Shown in pieces: positions 1 through 13,200 of a DNA stretch of 64,000 nucleotides. Each line of letters starts with the position of its first letter. The first letter of the stretch is position 1. Where the stretch lies: contig NW_020312057.1 in the NCBI RefSeq assembly GCF_002999335.1, positions 1 to 64,000 of the forward strand. Reading direction: 5' to 3'. The notes beneath the pieces are model-generated. The model was given only the letters and a program-made list of their open reading frames with translations. It had not been told where the DNA came from and did not search any database. The stretch comes from Cyclospora cayetanensis (lineage: Eukaryota; Apicomplexa; Conoidasida; Eucoccidiorida; Eimeriidae). The position numbers and the translations under genes were made by a program.

Positions 1-97
1 TTCTGATGTAGTCTTGTTCTCTTCATGCTTGCCACTGACAGTCATTCTGTGTACGCTCCAGTTCACTCCCTTACGTTTGATCTCAGCGGCTCTGTAC

Positions 98-1143
<1,046 letters not shown>

Positions 1144-1214
1144 TGCGTCTGCCGGGAATCGAACCCGGGTCACCTCGATGGCAACGAGGTATTCTACCAC
1201 TAGACCACAAACGC
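1144..1214 (-). tRNA. tRNA-Gly (GCC)
   Basis: On the minus strand a 71-nt cloverleaf can be folded: acceptor arm GCGTTTG with CAGACGC plus discriminator A, a D-arm beginning TGGTCTAGTGGT (good A box), anticodon stem CCTCG/CGAGG with loop TTGCCAT (anticodon GCC), and T-arm with GGTTCGATTCC (good B box). CCA is not encoded, as expected for a nuclear eukaryotic tRNA. There is no intron. Position 38 is T (U in the RNA), not the C that DNMT2 methylates in tRNA-Gly(GCC) of many eukaryotes. Confidence 0.96.
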
Positions 1215-2131
1215 TCGCCTTACTGGTCCACTTTGATACTTGACTATCACCATTTAAGGGATTCTTCTTCGAGGAACTTGAATGCAGAACATTGCCTGGC
1301 TGCTCCATTGGAACTCAGCAATGAGCAATAGAAGTCTCTCTCTGTCTACTGGCCAGTGCTATCCCCCCGGCTGGTGTTCAATGGCAACCTTTTGTTAGAG
1401 GCCAGACGTTCTAACCATCTGGGCTACAGGATGTACACAGCTTGCTCCAAGCTCATCCGGAACATATGCATGATGTTTCCATAATTGCATCACTTTTGTT
1501 ATTGAAAGCATAGCAAGGAGCATGAATCGCTCGAAGGTTAGAAGCTTTGTGCCTCATAACGCCACTTGAAATTTTCAGGCATTTTCCGCATTATTTTTCC
1601 TTTAGTGTGTGGAGGATTCTTTGAGGGAGTAAAGAATTACTGTTAGCGGACGAGCAGGCAAGTAACTGGTGTTGTTCCTTGGTTTGCTATGGAACTGCTG
1701 ATGCCCATCGGTCTGGTAACATTTAGGAATGCATCCTTTATAAGTTCTGTAAAATGTTAACATCGCGCAGTGTAATAGTATAGCTGTTATGCCACGGTAG
1801 ACAACCTGAACCTGCTAGGCAAGATAGCCCATTGCCAAGTGCGGGAACCCTTCGTAGCATTTCAGGAGGAGTTGTTTCTGTATCTACAGCGACGTCATGC
1901 CCGTACGACATGAGATACCTATATTATGTTACTGGCCTTGAAACTGAGATCTATGGAAATGAAAGAAAGAGAATCCTCGTAACGATGCGGCTCGAATGCC
2001 TCAAAGCTGGTTGAAAAGAAGCAAAGTCGCGGAGTTGCGATTGACTGCGTTATGTGCAGAGTGCCTCGTTATTTAAATATGGAGGACTCCTGCTCAGAGG
2101 AAGTGTACTACTGACATCATGAGTCATTGCT
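1215..2131. other. gene-poor stretch with a degenerate tRNA-like segment
   Basis: No gene recognised. Around 1,345-1,440 the minus strand resembles the A-box half of a tRNA (TAGCCCAGATGG) but does not fold into a cloverleaf; it is treated in the findings. Confidence 0.4.
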
Positions 2132-3880
2132 TCAGTGCCCACTAATAGCAATAACCTTTGTGTTTGTGTAATCGTCGAGGGCAAAGACAGAGCCCTCCCT
2201 TCCAAAGCCGGATGATTTGCACCCCCCAAAAGGCACTTCACATGAGGATATCATCCCCGTGTTGACCCCGACCATGCCACACTTTAAGCGTCTAGCAAAG
2301 CGATGCGCCCGCGCGACATTCTGTGTGTAGAAGTACGCAGCCAACCCTGCCTCCGTGTCATTGCACAGAGCTGCCACCTCATCTTCTGAATCAAAGGCAT
2401 ACAGACAGACGACCGGCGCGAACAGCTCCTCGTGTCTCACTCTTGCGTGTGGCGCGACGTTGCAGCAGTCCATAACCGTTATCTCAAAGAAATGGCCATA
2501 TTGAAGATCCCCCAGGTTCTTTGCGCGCCCTCCCCCAAGCAAAAGGCGGGCTCCATTGTCGACAGCGTCGTAGATAATGCTCTCCACCCTTTCCACTGCA
2601 TCATTACTGATCAAAGGCCCCACAGATACCCCATGCTTCCTGCCGCTGCCGACCTCTTGCTCCGAAAAGAGCTTTGTTACGTGTTTCGCAAACTGCCCAA
2701 AGATGCTGCGGTGTACATACACCCGGTTGGCACTAACACACGCTTGCCCCGCGCACCTTAGCTTAGCGGCCAGGAGGCCCAATACTGCATCCTTGATGTT
2801 TGCATCTTCAAAGACAACAAAAGGGGCGTTGCCTCCTAACTCCAAAAGGATCCGTTTCACAGTCCCTGCACACTGCCTGTACAGCTGTCGGCCCACGATT
2901 GTTGAGCCGGTGAAGGAGAGCAGATCGACGGAACTGCTCGCAGCTATTTCCTGCCCAAAAATGATGCCGCCTTTTCTGCATGACGGAACCACATTGAACA
3001 GACCAGCAGGGAGGCCGGCCTCCCTAGCACTTGCAGCCAGTGCCAGTCCCGAGAGGGGAGCTGCTTCAGACGGCCTGGCAGTGCAGGCATTGCCTGCTGC
3101 CAGCGCCGCTGCTGCCTTCCTTGCGAGCATCGCTAAGGGGAAGTTGAATGGGGTGATGAGCGCACAGACTCCTATGGGCTCTTTCACAGTGTACTGCAGC
3201 TTGCTGCCATCCGCTGAGGGAATCGTCAAGCCGTTGAGCCGCCGGGCCTCCTCTGCACACCAGCGGATGTAAGAAGCAGCATACATTACCTCCTGACGAC
3301 TCTCTGGTATCGGCTTTCCCGTTTCCGCAGTGATGAGGGCGGCCAGCAATTCTTTCTGCTCCTCTATAACTGCATTCCAGCGCAGTAACAAGTTGCTCCG
3401 CGCAAGGACTGATGCAGATCCCCAAGAAGGTTGAGCCTGAGCCGCATACGCTATCGAAGCACGCACCCACGGAGCTCCCAGGTTGGGTGTGCGGCCGATA
3501 GGCTGTCCTGTGCTTGGGTCAGTCACGATGAGGTAAGGCTCCTGGCTGCCGCAAGGGTCGCTGTTGTAGGTGCTACTGCTGTTGTCGGTGTCAGTGCCGT
3601 TTGGCTCTACTTCCGGTAGCTGCTCATAGGGATCCCGCACGAAAAGTGGCCCTATAGCCGCCGGAGTTACCTCCGGGGGACTCGTACTCGGAGATATCCC
3701 AGTCGTAGGGAGAAAGCGTCTGCTTGTATAGCAAGAAGGTAGAATGGTGGGGGGTGCGACTAGGCCACTGGCTGCAACAGGCAAGTGCCTTTTCATAAGT
3801 GGAAGGGTAGGGCAATGAGGTGAGAGCACCTCATAGCTCTTAAGAGGCCTTATTAAGGCAAGCAGGGTTCCGCGTGCCAT
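2132..3880 (-). CDS. succinate-semialdehyde dehydrogenase-like aldehyde dehydrogenase
   Basis: Single-exon gene of 582 aa from the ATG at 3,880; the frame stays open to a GTG eight codons upstream, but that is not a likely eukaryotic start. It is an NAD(P)-dependent aldehyde dehydrogenase: TPFNFP near residue 246 (catalytic Asn), LELGG with the general-base Glu near 347, and GQACVSANR with the nucleophile Cys near 381. The C-terminal PFGGCKSSGFGREG and the overall run of motifs fit the succinate-semialdehyde dehydrogenase branch, which closes the GABA shunt by making succinate. About 90 extra residues at the N-terminus, rich in Ser, Pro, Leu and Arg, are compatible with a mitochondrial presequence. 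The cofactor-ribose Lys of the usual KPSE/KPAE motif is Arg here (TARPSE). Another short-chain semialdehyde substrate remains possible. It lacks the CAG-coded homopolymers of the neighbouring blocks. Confidence 0.88.
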   Translation of the reverse strand: MARGTLLALIRPLKSYEVLSPHCPTLPLMKRHLPVAASGLVAPPTILPSCYTSRRFLPTTGISPSTSPPEVTPAAIGPLFVRDPYEQLPEVEPNGTDTDNSSSTYNSDPCGSQEPYLIVTDPSTGQPIGRTPNLGAPWVRASIAYAAQAQPSWGSASVLARSNLLLRWNAVIEEQKELLAALITAETGKPIPESRQEVMYAASYIRWCAEEARRLNGLTIPSADGSKLQYTVKEPIGVCALITPFNFPLAMLARKAAAALAAGNACTARPSEAAPLSGLALAASAREAGLPAGLFNVVPSCRKGGIIFGQEIAASSSVDLLSFTGSTIVGRQLYRQCAGTVKRILLELGGNAPFVVFEDANIKDAVLGLLAAKLRCAGQACVSANRVYVHRSIFGQFAKHVTKLFSEQEVGSGRKHGVSVGPLISNDAVERVESIIYDAVDNGARLLLGGGRAKNLGDLQYGHFFEITVMDCCNVAPHARVRHEELFAPVVCLYAFDSEDEVAALCNDTEAGLAAYFYTQNVARAHRFARRLKCGMVGVNTGMISSCEVPFGGCKSSGFGREGSVFALDDYTNTKVIAISGH

Positions 3881-6029
3881 TGGGACCCTACAGCAGGTGC
3901 TCACGAGTACAAGGTGTAACCCCTAAGAACATTTCTGAATGGCTGTCAATAACAGCACTTCAAATGTGCAGCAAATTCGAACGAAGCAGAGAACGGAAAG
4001 GCAGAGTGTAACTGGGTCGAACTAAGAGATGCAATCGGGCATGCGTAGAAGCTACCGACACATTGAACGCTTACAGATTTGTCTTCGTTGAAATCTGCGA
4101 TTAGCCGTCGTTTTAAGCGTCAACTTGGTGCATATGCATTCTATTTAGTCTTCAAAGCGAGGTGGCTACAGTGTCAGGTTCCTCTACGCTAAGATGGTGC
4201 CCAGGAAGCTAGAGTAATAGGGAAAAAGGCGCTGGTGGAGGGGCAGGGGCACTGCCACATACTGTGGCAGATCTGGCTGTCCGGTTGAAGTCAAGGGTCT
4301 TCCGCGTGATAATACGGCAACGATTTTTTGCTTAAAAGTGTGGCAGGGGACTGATTAAAACACCAGAGACCCAGAGTACCCAGAGACCTGGACGGGGAGA
4401 ACCGTCGCAACAGCATTGTCGGGTCGCCGTAAGAACACCCGAATCCTGAGAACCACTACATCTCTTCGAATAAGAGTAAACTTGCGCTCCTAGAAGTTAA
4501 CCAGGCATCGTGGTAAAGGGGTTAGGGGACGCGGGGGGGGATAGAGCTGGGACGGTATCTCCTAATTGCAAGAGGCAGACCCGCAGAGGGATGCAGAGAG
4601 GCACACCCCTCCTGTAGCCCAGGTTGTTGCAAGTAGTCATCAGTCTCAGAAGATCGCGCTCTAAAGCCCCGTTTCAGAGATTTATGCACACCTCAAAAGA
4701 TTCACTCCGTGAAAAACAAACTCATCTAGACACTCAATCAAATCCAAACAAAACTAGGCCAGTATTAGTTGCACTTTACTGGTGGCCTCACTGTAAGAAT
4801 CCATCTGACTAAAACATAGTCGGGCAGAAGAGAACAAGCTGTCAATTGCGAGGTTCGGAAGTGCATTACAACATTCAACGTAGCGAGCTAAGCTGTATTT
4901 ACATACCTTTTACTGCACCAGTTATGTCCAACCAGCATTTAGCATATAATCCACTAATCGCTGTGTGTGCTTGTGTAGCTTATTTGTTGCAGAGCACTGA
5001 TAGACAGTCGAAGAAGACTCAAATGCTGCGTGCGTTTTTGCGCTAGCTGCCATGAATGCACGGTGTGCTCAGAGCGTGCCCTTACGCCACCCTAACTCTC
5101 TTTCTCCCCTCTTGATTGAAGCTCTGAGGTTCTTGACTATGCAAAAGAGATTTCCAATAAGCTACACGCAAACACTTCCTATTAAAATTTTCATCCGGTT
5201 TGGGGGTAAGTGTCTCCATACGGAGCCAGATGCGGCACCTCACAATGCATCAACAGCCAGTCATACACAGCATATCGCTCACGCGCACTCAATATTGCGC
5301 CTTCTAGTTCCGAACAAACGATTGTCAGTAGTAAATAAGATGTACTATGAGGCATACCAATAGTCTTTTGTTTACTGATTCTTTGTTAAACATACTTAGT
5401 GTAGTAGAAAAAGTGAAAGTAAAGCTTAGCCCGCCATATTTTCCCCTTAGTTCACAACGCGTACCCTCGCGCACCCTACCCGCGCTCCGAGATTGTCTGC
5501 AGGCATGACAACGAAAGAGTTTTCTCCCTATCGCCAATCCTCAGGCAGGCAGAAACGCGCCGACTGTCCAACTGGAAAGTACAAAGTAGGTATCAGAGCT
5601 AAACAAAATCGACGTGAAAAAAGACATGCACTAGGCAGCAGCACCTGCAGCGCTGCTGGATGCAACCCCAGGCACGCTGTCAACTGGCGCTACGGCAACA
5701 ATGCCTTCGGTATTGCTCATGCTGTCGCTCACACTATACTAACTGCTGAAGGAGTGAGGGTCATGAAAATGTCTCCACGCAGAAGGCAAAGGGGTGCAAC
5801 AATGATACAAGCGGCATGCGGCCCTACGGTAGCTGCAGCAGAGACAACATTACACGGAAGAGATAATGCATCGGTTCAAGTGGCTAGTGCCCTCTGTCAA
5901 CAAATGCACAACGAGTGAACCGGCAGGCTGCACTTCTGCACCGTCTCCTTGAATGACAGAATGGCTTTAAATTCAGTACCGTGTAGCGCTAGCAATTCGT
6001 GACCATCTTTGTGTACTTGAAGCAGCACG

Positions 6030-6740
6030 GAATTGACCCATAGTGGGTCCCGAATTGCGCTCCTCTCTTCTATAGCCTAAGCACTGCGCCTTAGCCTGCA
6101 TGGGGGCTATTTTGTTTCTCTTGCGCGACTTCGCTCGCTCGCCAAGCAGCCTGCTTCCGGTGAAACTGTTTCCATTCAAGCTTTGTTTCGCTTTTTGCGT
6201 AAGCTTGAAGTTTTGGGTTGTGTAACCCAGTCTCTCACAAGGGAAGCAGGTGCCTTGTTGAGGGGCTTTTGGGGCGGTTCAGGATTGTGAGTTTCTTCTT
6301 ACTTCGCCTCTCTCGTTCAATTTAGACTGCAAGGTAGGGCCGCTTGAGACAGCCCTAACGATTCGACCCTTCCTTCAAAGCGAAGACGCATGAATTGCGG
6401 TCGGCGACTCCTAAAAGCCTCAAGTAGTCGATATTCGCGGACTTTTTCCAGTCGGCGGTTGAAACATCGAGTCGCTACACATCCTACAACCGCCTGACGT
6501 GACACTCCAGGCGGACCTAGGGAAACCACTTCTAGAGCAACTTTTTTTCCGTTGTGATTTTGGTGAGCTGAAATTATGTTCTTGATATATCAATCTACTG
6601 ATACATTTTACTGCCTTGATTTACTTACTCTCTCAAAGCTTGCTGCTGAGCTGAATTCGGTATAAGCCTATCAGTCAGGATTTACAAAACGGCTGGAACT
6701 GTGGTAGTACCTGCAGGCCAAAGACTTTCCCTTTATGATA
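6030..6740 (+). repeat. dispersed repeat family A, copy 1
   Basis: About 700 nt that aligns by eye, in the same orientation, with 58,040-58,760. Matching landmarks are GAAGCAGGTGCYTTGTT (6,245 and 58,231), the GAGTCGCT/CCATCGTGC-like block (6,470 and 58,477) and TTGCTKCTGAGCTG (6,640 and 58,652). The copies are strongly diverged with small indels. No coding potential was seen. Confidence 0.6.
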
Positions 6741-7199
6741 GGGCCTATTTAAAAGTTCTTCTTTCTCACATTAACATGCCCCAAGTAGAACCTGTTTCCC
6801 GATTGCTGGGAGATGCGGAACGAGGTACATTTCCAGCCAGCTGATGAACTCTTCGAGTACTTGCCCACCCCGATAGCCGTCGGATTTTCTGGTCTGTATA
6901 GCCTCATCTGTGCGTGTGATTTTACCAGCTGTGAAGCTACTGTGCTTGCATCGGTGTGCAGGCCGGCCCTGCTGCCCCAGCAGGCAACGGTGGAAGCGTC
7001 AACAGTTGTCGCGACACGGCTTCTTCTCTGGACTCTAGTCTTAGAATGTAAATTTTATTGGCTCACCAAATGAATTGGAGAAGCCAAATGAAATGTTGTG
7101 GGGTTTCTTATCCCACTGCATTCACAGCCAGTGGATGAGCGGGATCAGATGCATCACGCCATGCGGTGCTACTAACTGCAATGCTCTATCTGAGATATC

Positions 7200-7460
7200 C
7201 GTATGGGGATACTTAACTTTAGATTTTAGTCACACTTAATAAAAGGTTATTAGGTCCTCTACACGGATTCCGCCTCTCCTTGCTCGCACCTCTCAGAGTC
7301 CCTGACGTGCAAGGAGAAGGACGCTAGGGCACGCGTTGCTGCATGTTTGAGCACTCGGAGCATTTACTGCTAGTTGCACATAGCATTTAGCGTGCACACA
7401 CATGGCATTGCGCCTCCTTTTTCGAGACAGCAGTGCTCTGCAATAAGTGAGGTATGCAAA
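7200..7460 (+). repeat. dispersed repeat family B, copy 1
   Basis: About 250 nt that matches 53,815-54,095 in direct orientation and 53,130-53,430 in inverted orientation. Shared landmarks in order: CTCAGAG, GCTGCAT, a TAGCATTTAGCGTGCACAC-like block, and GCAGTGCTCTGCAATAA near the 3' end. Confidence 0.65.
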
Positions 7461-9516
7461 TGGGCAAATGGATTGCTCATTACCTTCCTAATTCGCCATC
7501 ACACATGACTAGCATACGGAAAGTGCAGCTAAACCCGCTCCGTCCTCCAGGGGCAGCAGTTGACGCACCTCAGGGAGGATTCTGCAATCGGTGCGAATTT
7601 CCGAATTGGTTCCTGCTGATTACGGTAGAAGAGGACATCTGAAAATGAGCCCATCGTGAGCCGCGCCCTCAAGAAATGGTTTCTCTTTCGGCTCGAGAAG
7701 AGCAGGCTTCTGCTGGCTTCTTACAGGTCAAAGCAGTGTCTTCTAACGGAACCCTTCCATTTAAATCGAGTCTGCAGGTGTGTTCAGATGAGGCAATTTT
7801 TACGCTTCATTCGCGAAGTCGGCGAGAATGCTTGACGCAAACATCGTGCAAAGCTTGGAAACGTACCGTATGACTTGGGGCTTTCGGCTCGAAGATTGCG
7901 AGGGCCAAAGCTCTGAGTAAAAGCACTTCAAGTTTCGGCATGCCAGCGTCCGGAACAATTGACAGGAAGATTATTTAAGGAATGCGCCCAAATCCGTCAT
8001 GGCTTAGTATTTATATTTCTTGCTACTGAGATGCCTATTCGCACGAATATTGCTCTTAGAATAGCCACAAACGCTTTCACGTTCCCGATTCGATGATGCG
8101 TCCGACCTTGTGCAAACAGTCATTAACTTCTGTTTGGCTCTACCTCCTGTTACAAATCCAAGCAGTTGCAAGAGCGCGCTTGTAGGCTGGCCGCTACCAC
8201 GTTAGTTCCCACGTTGTACGAGTTGCAGCATGCAAAAGCTGGTCAGGCGTCTTTAATGCCGCCTGCCAAGTCATGACAGTCAGAAAGCATACGGAAGTGC
8301 TCAAACCCCATGCTCTTTTGGGTGTAAGGCCCTTAACCATAATACTGGTTAAGCAGTGAAGTCAGTGATATCCACTACCAAGACAGAGTCAGCAGGCTTT
8401 GGCGCCGCTGAAGAAAAATCACCAATAGGATTACGGCCTTTCAGGGCATCAGCCAAAGGGCAAAAAGAGGTCGGTTCTCACCTGCCACTAGCTCTAGTTG
8501 AGAAGAGAATTTTCCCGTAGAGATATAAGGTTTTTGCTTAAGCGAATAAGTGATGTGACATCCTACGCAAGTTGCGAAGCGGTGGTACGGCATATTCTTC
8601 ATGGGTGAGCACGCAAGGAGCGCAGTCAACGTTTCAAGTGGTTCAAGTCGGTCACCCTTTGAAGCGAAGCACTTCATGAGCAGTGATTCTGAATAGATAT
8701 ATCACCATGCAGTGCATTCAGCTTGAGAGGTCTATCAGGAAGTGGCTTTGCCGTGGTACGTGAGTGTTGCTCAGACATGGACGATCAGGGTAATAACACC
8801 CTGTAAAAACAAATAGAAGCTCTTAGTACACGGGATTTCCTACCAAAAGCCTTTCGTGGCCGCATTGCAGCCTCCCTTGCCTGGAAGAGCCAGCGTCCAG
8901 TGCACTGATGGACAGCGAGTTTTTTTCAAGCTACGGGGGGCCCCACCCCAAACACGGAGGTGGGCAGCTCGCAGGCTATCGAACCATGGATCCACGCTCT
9001 AAACCGTGGCGTTTTCCGGAGAGGAATCCATCCCCCGTACCCCTTCCCCGCGAATCTGCTCCTAGTAAAGCACTCTCGTAAACCCGGCTGCAGTACAAAA
9101 GGTCTGTGGCGTAATGAGGTGAAGTCCACAAGACGCCGACGCTTCCAGCACCCCAAAATGAAACAAGACATGGCAGCCGCCAGTCCGGAAAAGTGTGTAA
9201 AAGTGGGAACTTTAGCAGCACCCTTGCCCGCTGTACAACGAACTAAAGGCATCCAAAGGAAAAAAAGCCGCACGCTGCAAAGCAGGAGCTGCAGCAACAG
9301 CTGCTCACGCAGTTTCTGCAAACGAATTGCATTTGCTGTTTCTATCGTGTCAGCTGAGAGGTGTCTGCCGCTGCACCCTTTGGTTCTGCAGCTCATAAAA
9401 AAGGCCGCCACGGCCGCTACAGAAGGCGCATGGCGCTCTTAAAATCGCTGCTATGAGTGAATGGCAGGGTGTGTTGCTCTGTGCCAGCTAAAGACATGCC
9501 GTAACACCTGTAGCAT

Positions 9517-10201
9517 CTAGGAAGCTACAGGCACCTTCGCAAGCTGTGCATACAGCTCAGAGCGGATAGCCGAACTTAAAACGCTATCACTGGCCCTTAC
9601 TGCCAGTCGGCCTCGTCCCTGCTGCCTGCCGACACCCAACTCCAGCCTGCAAAAGCAGAGCAATAGCAGCAATGCCACGTGAAACGCACTGCGCACGGGA
9701 GTGCAGAGCCGCTTCACTTCGACGCGAAATAACGGCACAAAACAATGCTACACGACCCTCCGGCGCCGTCTAGGCAGGCAACGCACCGAGCGAGGACGAT
9801 CAGCTGCTGGTCGCAGCTGCTGGGGCACTGTTGCTGCTGCACTGGTTCCTGCTGTTGGATTCTCTGAGCCGAAGCTCGCGGCAAGCTCCCTGCCACGGAG
9901 ACTGCCTGCGCCTGGCCCTCCCCCGCCGTCGTGCACAGAGACAAGGCCCCACCCTGAACAACGGGGAAAAGAATGTCGCCAGGTGAATCGGAATTTCGCC
10001 ATGTGGTAATTGATTTCAAGCCAGCAACACGTTCTGACTGCTGCGCCAACTTCGTGCCTGTCTGTACGTGTTTGTGTATGAATGTATGTGTAGTGCGTGT
10101 ATATGTATATGTACATATTTATATATATATATATATTCTATGTATGTGTGTCCTATGTATGTATGTTATGTATGTATGTATGTTATGTATGTATGTATGT
10201 A

Positions 10202-10241
<40 letters not shown>

Positions 10242-13200
10242 GGTGGCTATCAGTTGCCAAGTGCATCTTTAGTGGCGGAGTCAACAGCACGACGCCATCA
10301 CCAAATGTCGCAGCAGGGGGCCGCTCACGAGCTGCAGACGCCGCACGAGTGCAAGCATTGAGCCTTGGAGTACGGGGTGTATGCTGAGCACGCAAGCCGC
10401 TGTACAGAGGCAGGCACAAAACAGAGCAAGGTGCGACCAGGCAAATATATATATATATATATAGATATATTTACATGCGAATGGTGGTGGTGAGGCCAAC
10501 GTAGATGTTATTTAGCATGGTAAGCAAATAGGGGAAGCACTGCGGGCTCAAAAGGGGCGTTGCTCCTTTGAATGGGGTACGGGTTCAGCCGGGAGGGGCA
10601 GAAAGCCTTCAGTGCTTCTTGCTGTTTTTATTCGCACTCTCGTTCAGCGCAAATTCCTGCAGATTCCAGGTGTCAAAGAAGTCGTCTGCTGGCATGGGGT
10701 AGCCCTCAACGAAGCGTGAGAGGGAGACAGGGAGGGCCACCTCTCGGTACCAAGGCGTTGCATCTGGCATTCTGCACAGTCGCACAAGAACGCCATCCTT
10801 GAAAGCAGCGCGCACTGCACACGGGAGGGGCGAGAAAATGAGTGTCATTCCCCGAACGCCTGCTGCGGCCTTTACGACGAATTATCATTCGCATGCATGC
10901 ACAACCTGCCGATGCTGCAAGCAAGGGCAGCGCTTTAGATGCGTTCTTCGTCTCATGCGTTCAGCCTACGGTGCAGACAGACCAGCACGGCACTTGGGGC
11001 CCTAAAGCCGCATGCATGCGCCTCGACTCACAGAAAGGAGATGCGCATCATAGGGCAGTAGTCAAAGGGTTCGACGCACTGCAGCAACAAGTGCTGCATC
11101 CGCAAATGCAGTCACAGCACACACGGCTGTACGCTGACGAAAGGCGGCATCTGCGTTCACCAGTGAGCTAGGCAGCCCTCCCCCCTTTGTTCCTCGCAAG
11201 CTGCACTTTAACCAGTAGACACGCACATAAGCCACCTGCTCCCTTCCCTTCAAGTGCTGCAACTGCTGCGGTTGGTCCTCAGGGCGCAGCAGCAGCCCCC
11301 CTTCGCGTGGCAGCAGCAGTTCGCACGAGAACTGTTGCAGCATGCTGCTCCGCTTGTTCCCGAAGTAGAGGCTCATGCGACCCGAGAGGCCTTTTACTGT
11401 GCATTGAACACCAATCTGCAGGTGCAACACCGCATGCGGCGCAGCGCAGTTTCTGCAGGAGAAAGCAGCAGCAGGGGAAGCTCTTGAGACTGCCAGCACC
11501 AGCACCTGCTGCTGCCGCTTTACCTGCAGCGTCTCGTCTTCTAGCAAGACGCCACTATCCATGAGCAAGAGCGGCAAGAACCCTGTGTCCATGCATCTAG
11601 CGGCAGCGACGTGCGGCTTAACGTGTAGGGGGTCGGTTCCTGCTGCTGGTGCAGCAGCCGCCATCAACGTTGATTCTGCTGAGTCTACCGCCAAACCGCT
11701 TTGCTGCAGCAGCAGAGCACCCAGCGACAGAACCGCATCGAGTGTACGTACGGCCGCGAAAGCGGCCTCAACAATTCAGCACGGCGCTGTCACTGAAAAG
11801 GCAGGCACCCGTCTGAGCGTTCGGCAGCCGCAGCAAAAACGCAAGCCTACAGCTAAATGCCAGAGGGGAGCGTCTCCCGCAGGAAGCGGCTCATCGAGCG
11901 TGTCTGTCACAGACTCGATGCAAGCATTGCTGCTCAGCGCCGCATCGGCTGGCTGGTGTTGCTGCTGCTGCTGATGCCGCTGCAGCAGTTTGCAGCTGCT
12001 ACTACGGCCTCCTCGCTGCAACTCCCCACCCAAGACTACAGGGAGGGAGCTGGCAGTGCTACAGCGACCAGGAGACAAGGCCCTGTCTCCTGAGGCTGCA
12101 CCCGTCTGTCTCTGCAGTTTCGCGCTGCTTTTGCTGTCTCGTAAATCCGCAAATCCAGCTGCCGCTGCTGCCTGCACTGCGGCAGGCGTGGTAAACAGGA
12201 GGCGCTGCAGGCCGTGGAGCTCCTGCTGCAGACGCCGCTGCTCTACTGAGCTGTTAAGAATCGTCTCCTCGTGAAGCGCGATGGTCCTCTCGGCAACTGC
12301 AGCAGCAGACACGCAGCATGCGGGAAGCTGCAGCATAGGACGAAAGACGGCACAGAAGCAGCCGTACAGCCCGCCGCACTTCTCCCTGTCTCCTCAGGTT
12401 GCGAAGTGCGCACCACAGGAAGAGCAGCAGCAGCCACAAGCAGCGCCGCTCCACGTAAAGGCCTTACTGTCTAGATCGTCGGCGAGTTTCGAAGCTCGTT
12501 CGCTCTCCTTCAGCCACATTTCCTTCGCCCGTTCTGCTGTCTGAGCGCGCTGCTGCAGTAACAGCTGAGAATGCTCGAGAGCTTCCTCTGCCGCCTTATG
12601 AGCTGCCTTTGCTGCCTTGAGCTCCTCCTGCAGCTGGTTGACGTGGTGCTGCTGCGTCTCCAGTTGCTGCCGCAACACTTCCTGCTGCTGCTCGCTCGCA
12701 GCAAGACACGCCAAAGTCTCTGTCGCGTCAGCCTGCGCTGCAGCGAGCTGCTGCTGCAGCTGCCGCCGCTGGTGCCGCAACAACGTAACCTGGTCCGTGA
12801 GCCTTGCAGTCGCCTTGTGCTGCTCGTCCTCACTGCTGAGGCTCTCAGTACTGCCCTTCTGCACGGAGGCAGTCCAGTCGGCAGCGCCAAGCTGCTGCCC
12901 CTGCTGCTTCTGCTGCTGCAGAGCGCTGCCACGCCGCGCAGAAGCTGCAACGACGCTGTCTGTCACTCCTGGCAAGACGTCGGAGAAAGACACCTTCTAG
13001 GGGCACAGAGCACAGACACGCAAAACACGCAGTAGCAGCTTAACAACCCCCAAACACACGTTTTTTCTACAGCGGGAGCACCAACCGGAAGCCCAGAACG
13101 ATCACCCCAAGGAACCAAAGACACATACCTTCTCAAATGCGGAGTCTGCTGCCTTGGCGGCTTGTGGAGGCTCCACCTCTGGCGCTTGCTGCCCGTCACG

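Larger units (their letters stand above)
3881..9516. other. long gene-poor block
   Basis: About 5.6 kb without a recognisable gene. It holds short open frames only; the two longest (5,493-5,918 plus, and the overlapping antiparallel pair at 8,926-9,442) show no family features and no splice-supported extension. Trinucleotide repeats are nearly absent. Two segments are related to sequence 50 kb away (6,030-6,740 and 7,200-7,460, listed as repeats). Confidence 0.55.

Noticed and set aside
5493..5918. 141-aa plus-strand frame in the gene-poor block
   Set aside because: No recognisable features and basic, low-information composition; kept only as a possibility.
8926..9442. Two antiparallel overlapping frames of about 160 aa
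   Set aside because: Neither shows a domain, signal peptide or splice-supported extension; probably chance openness.
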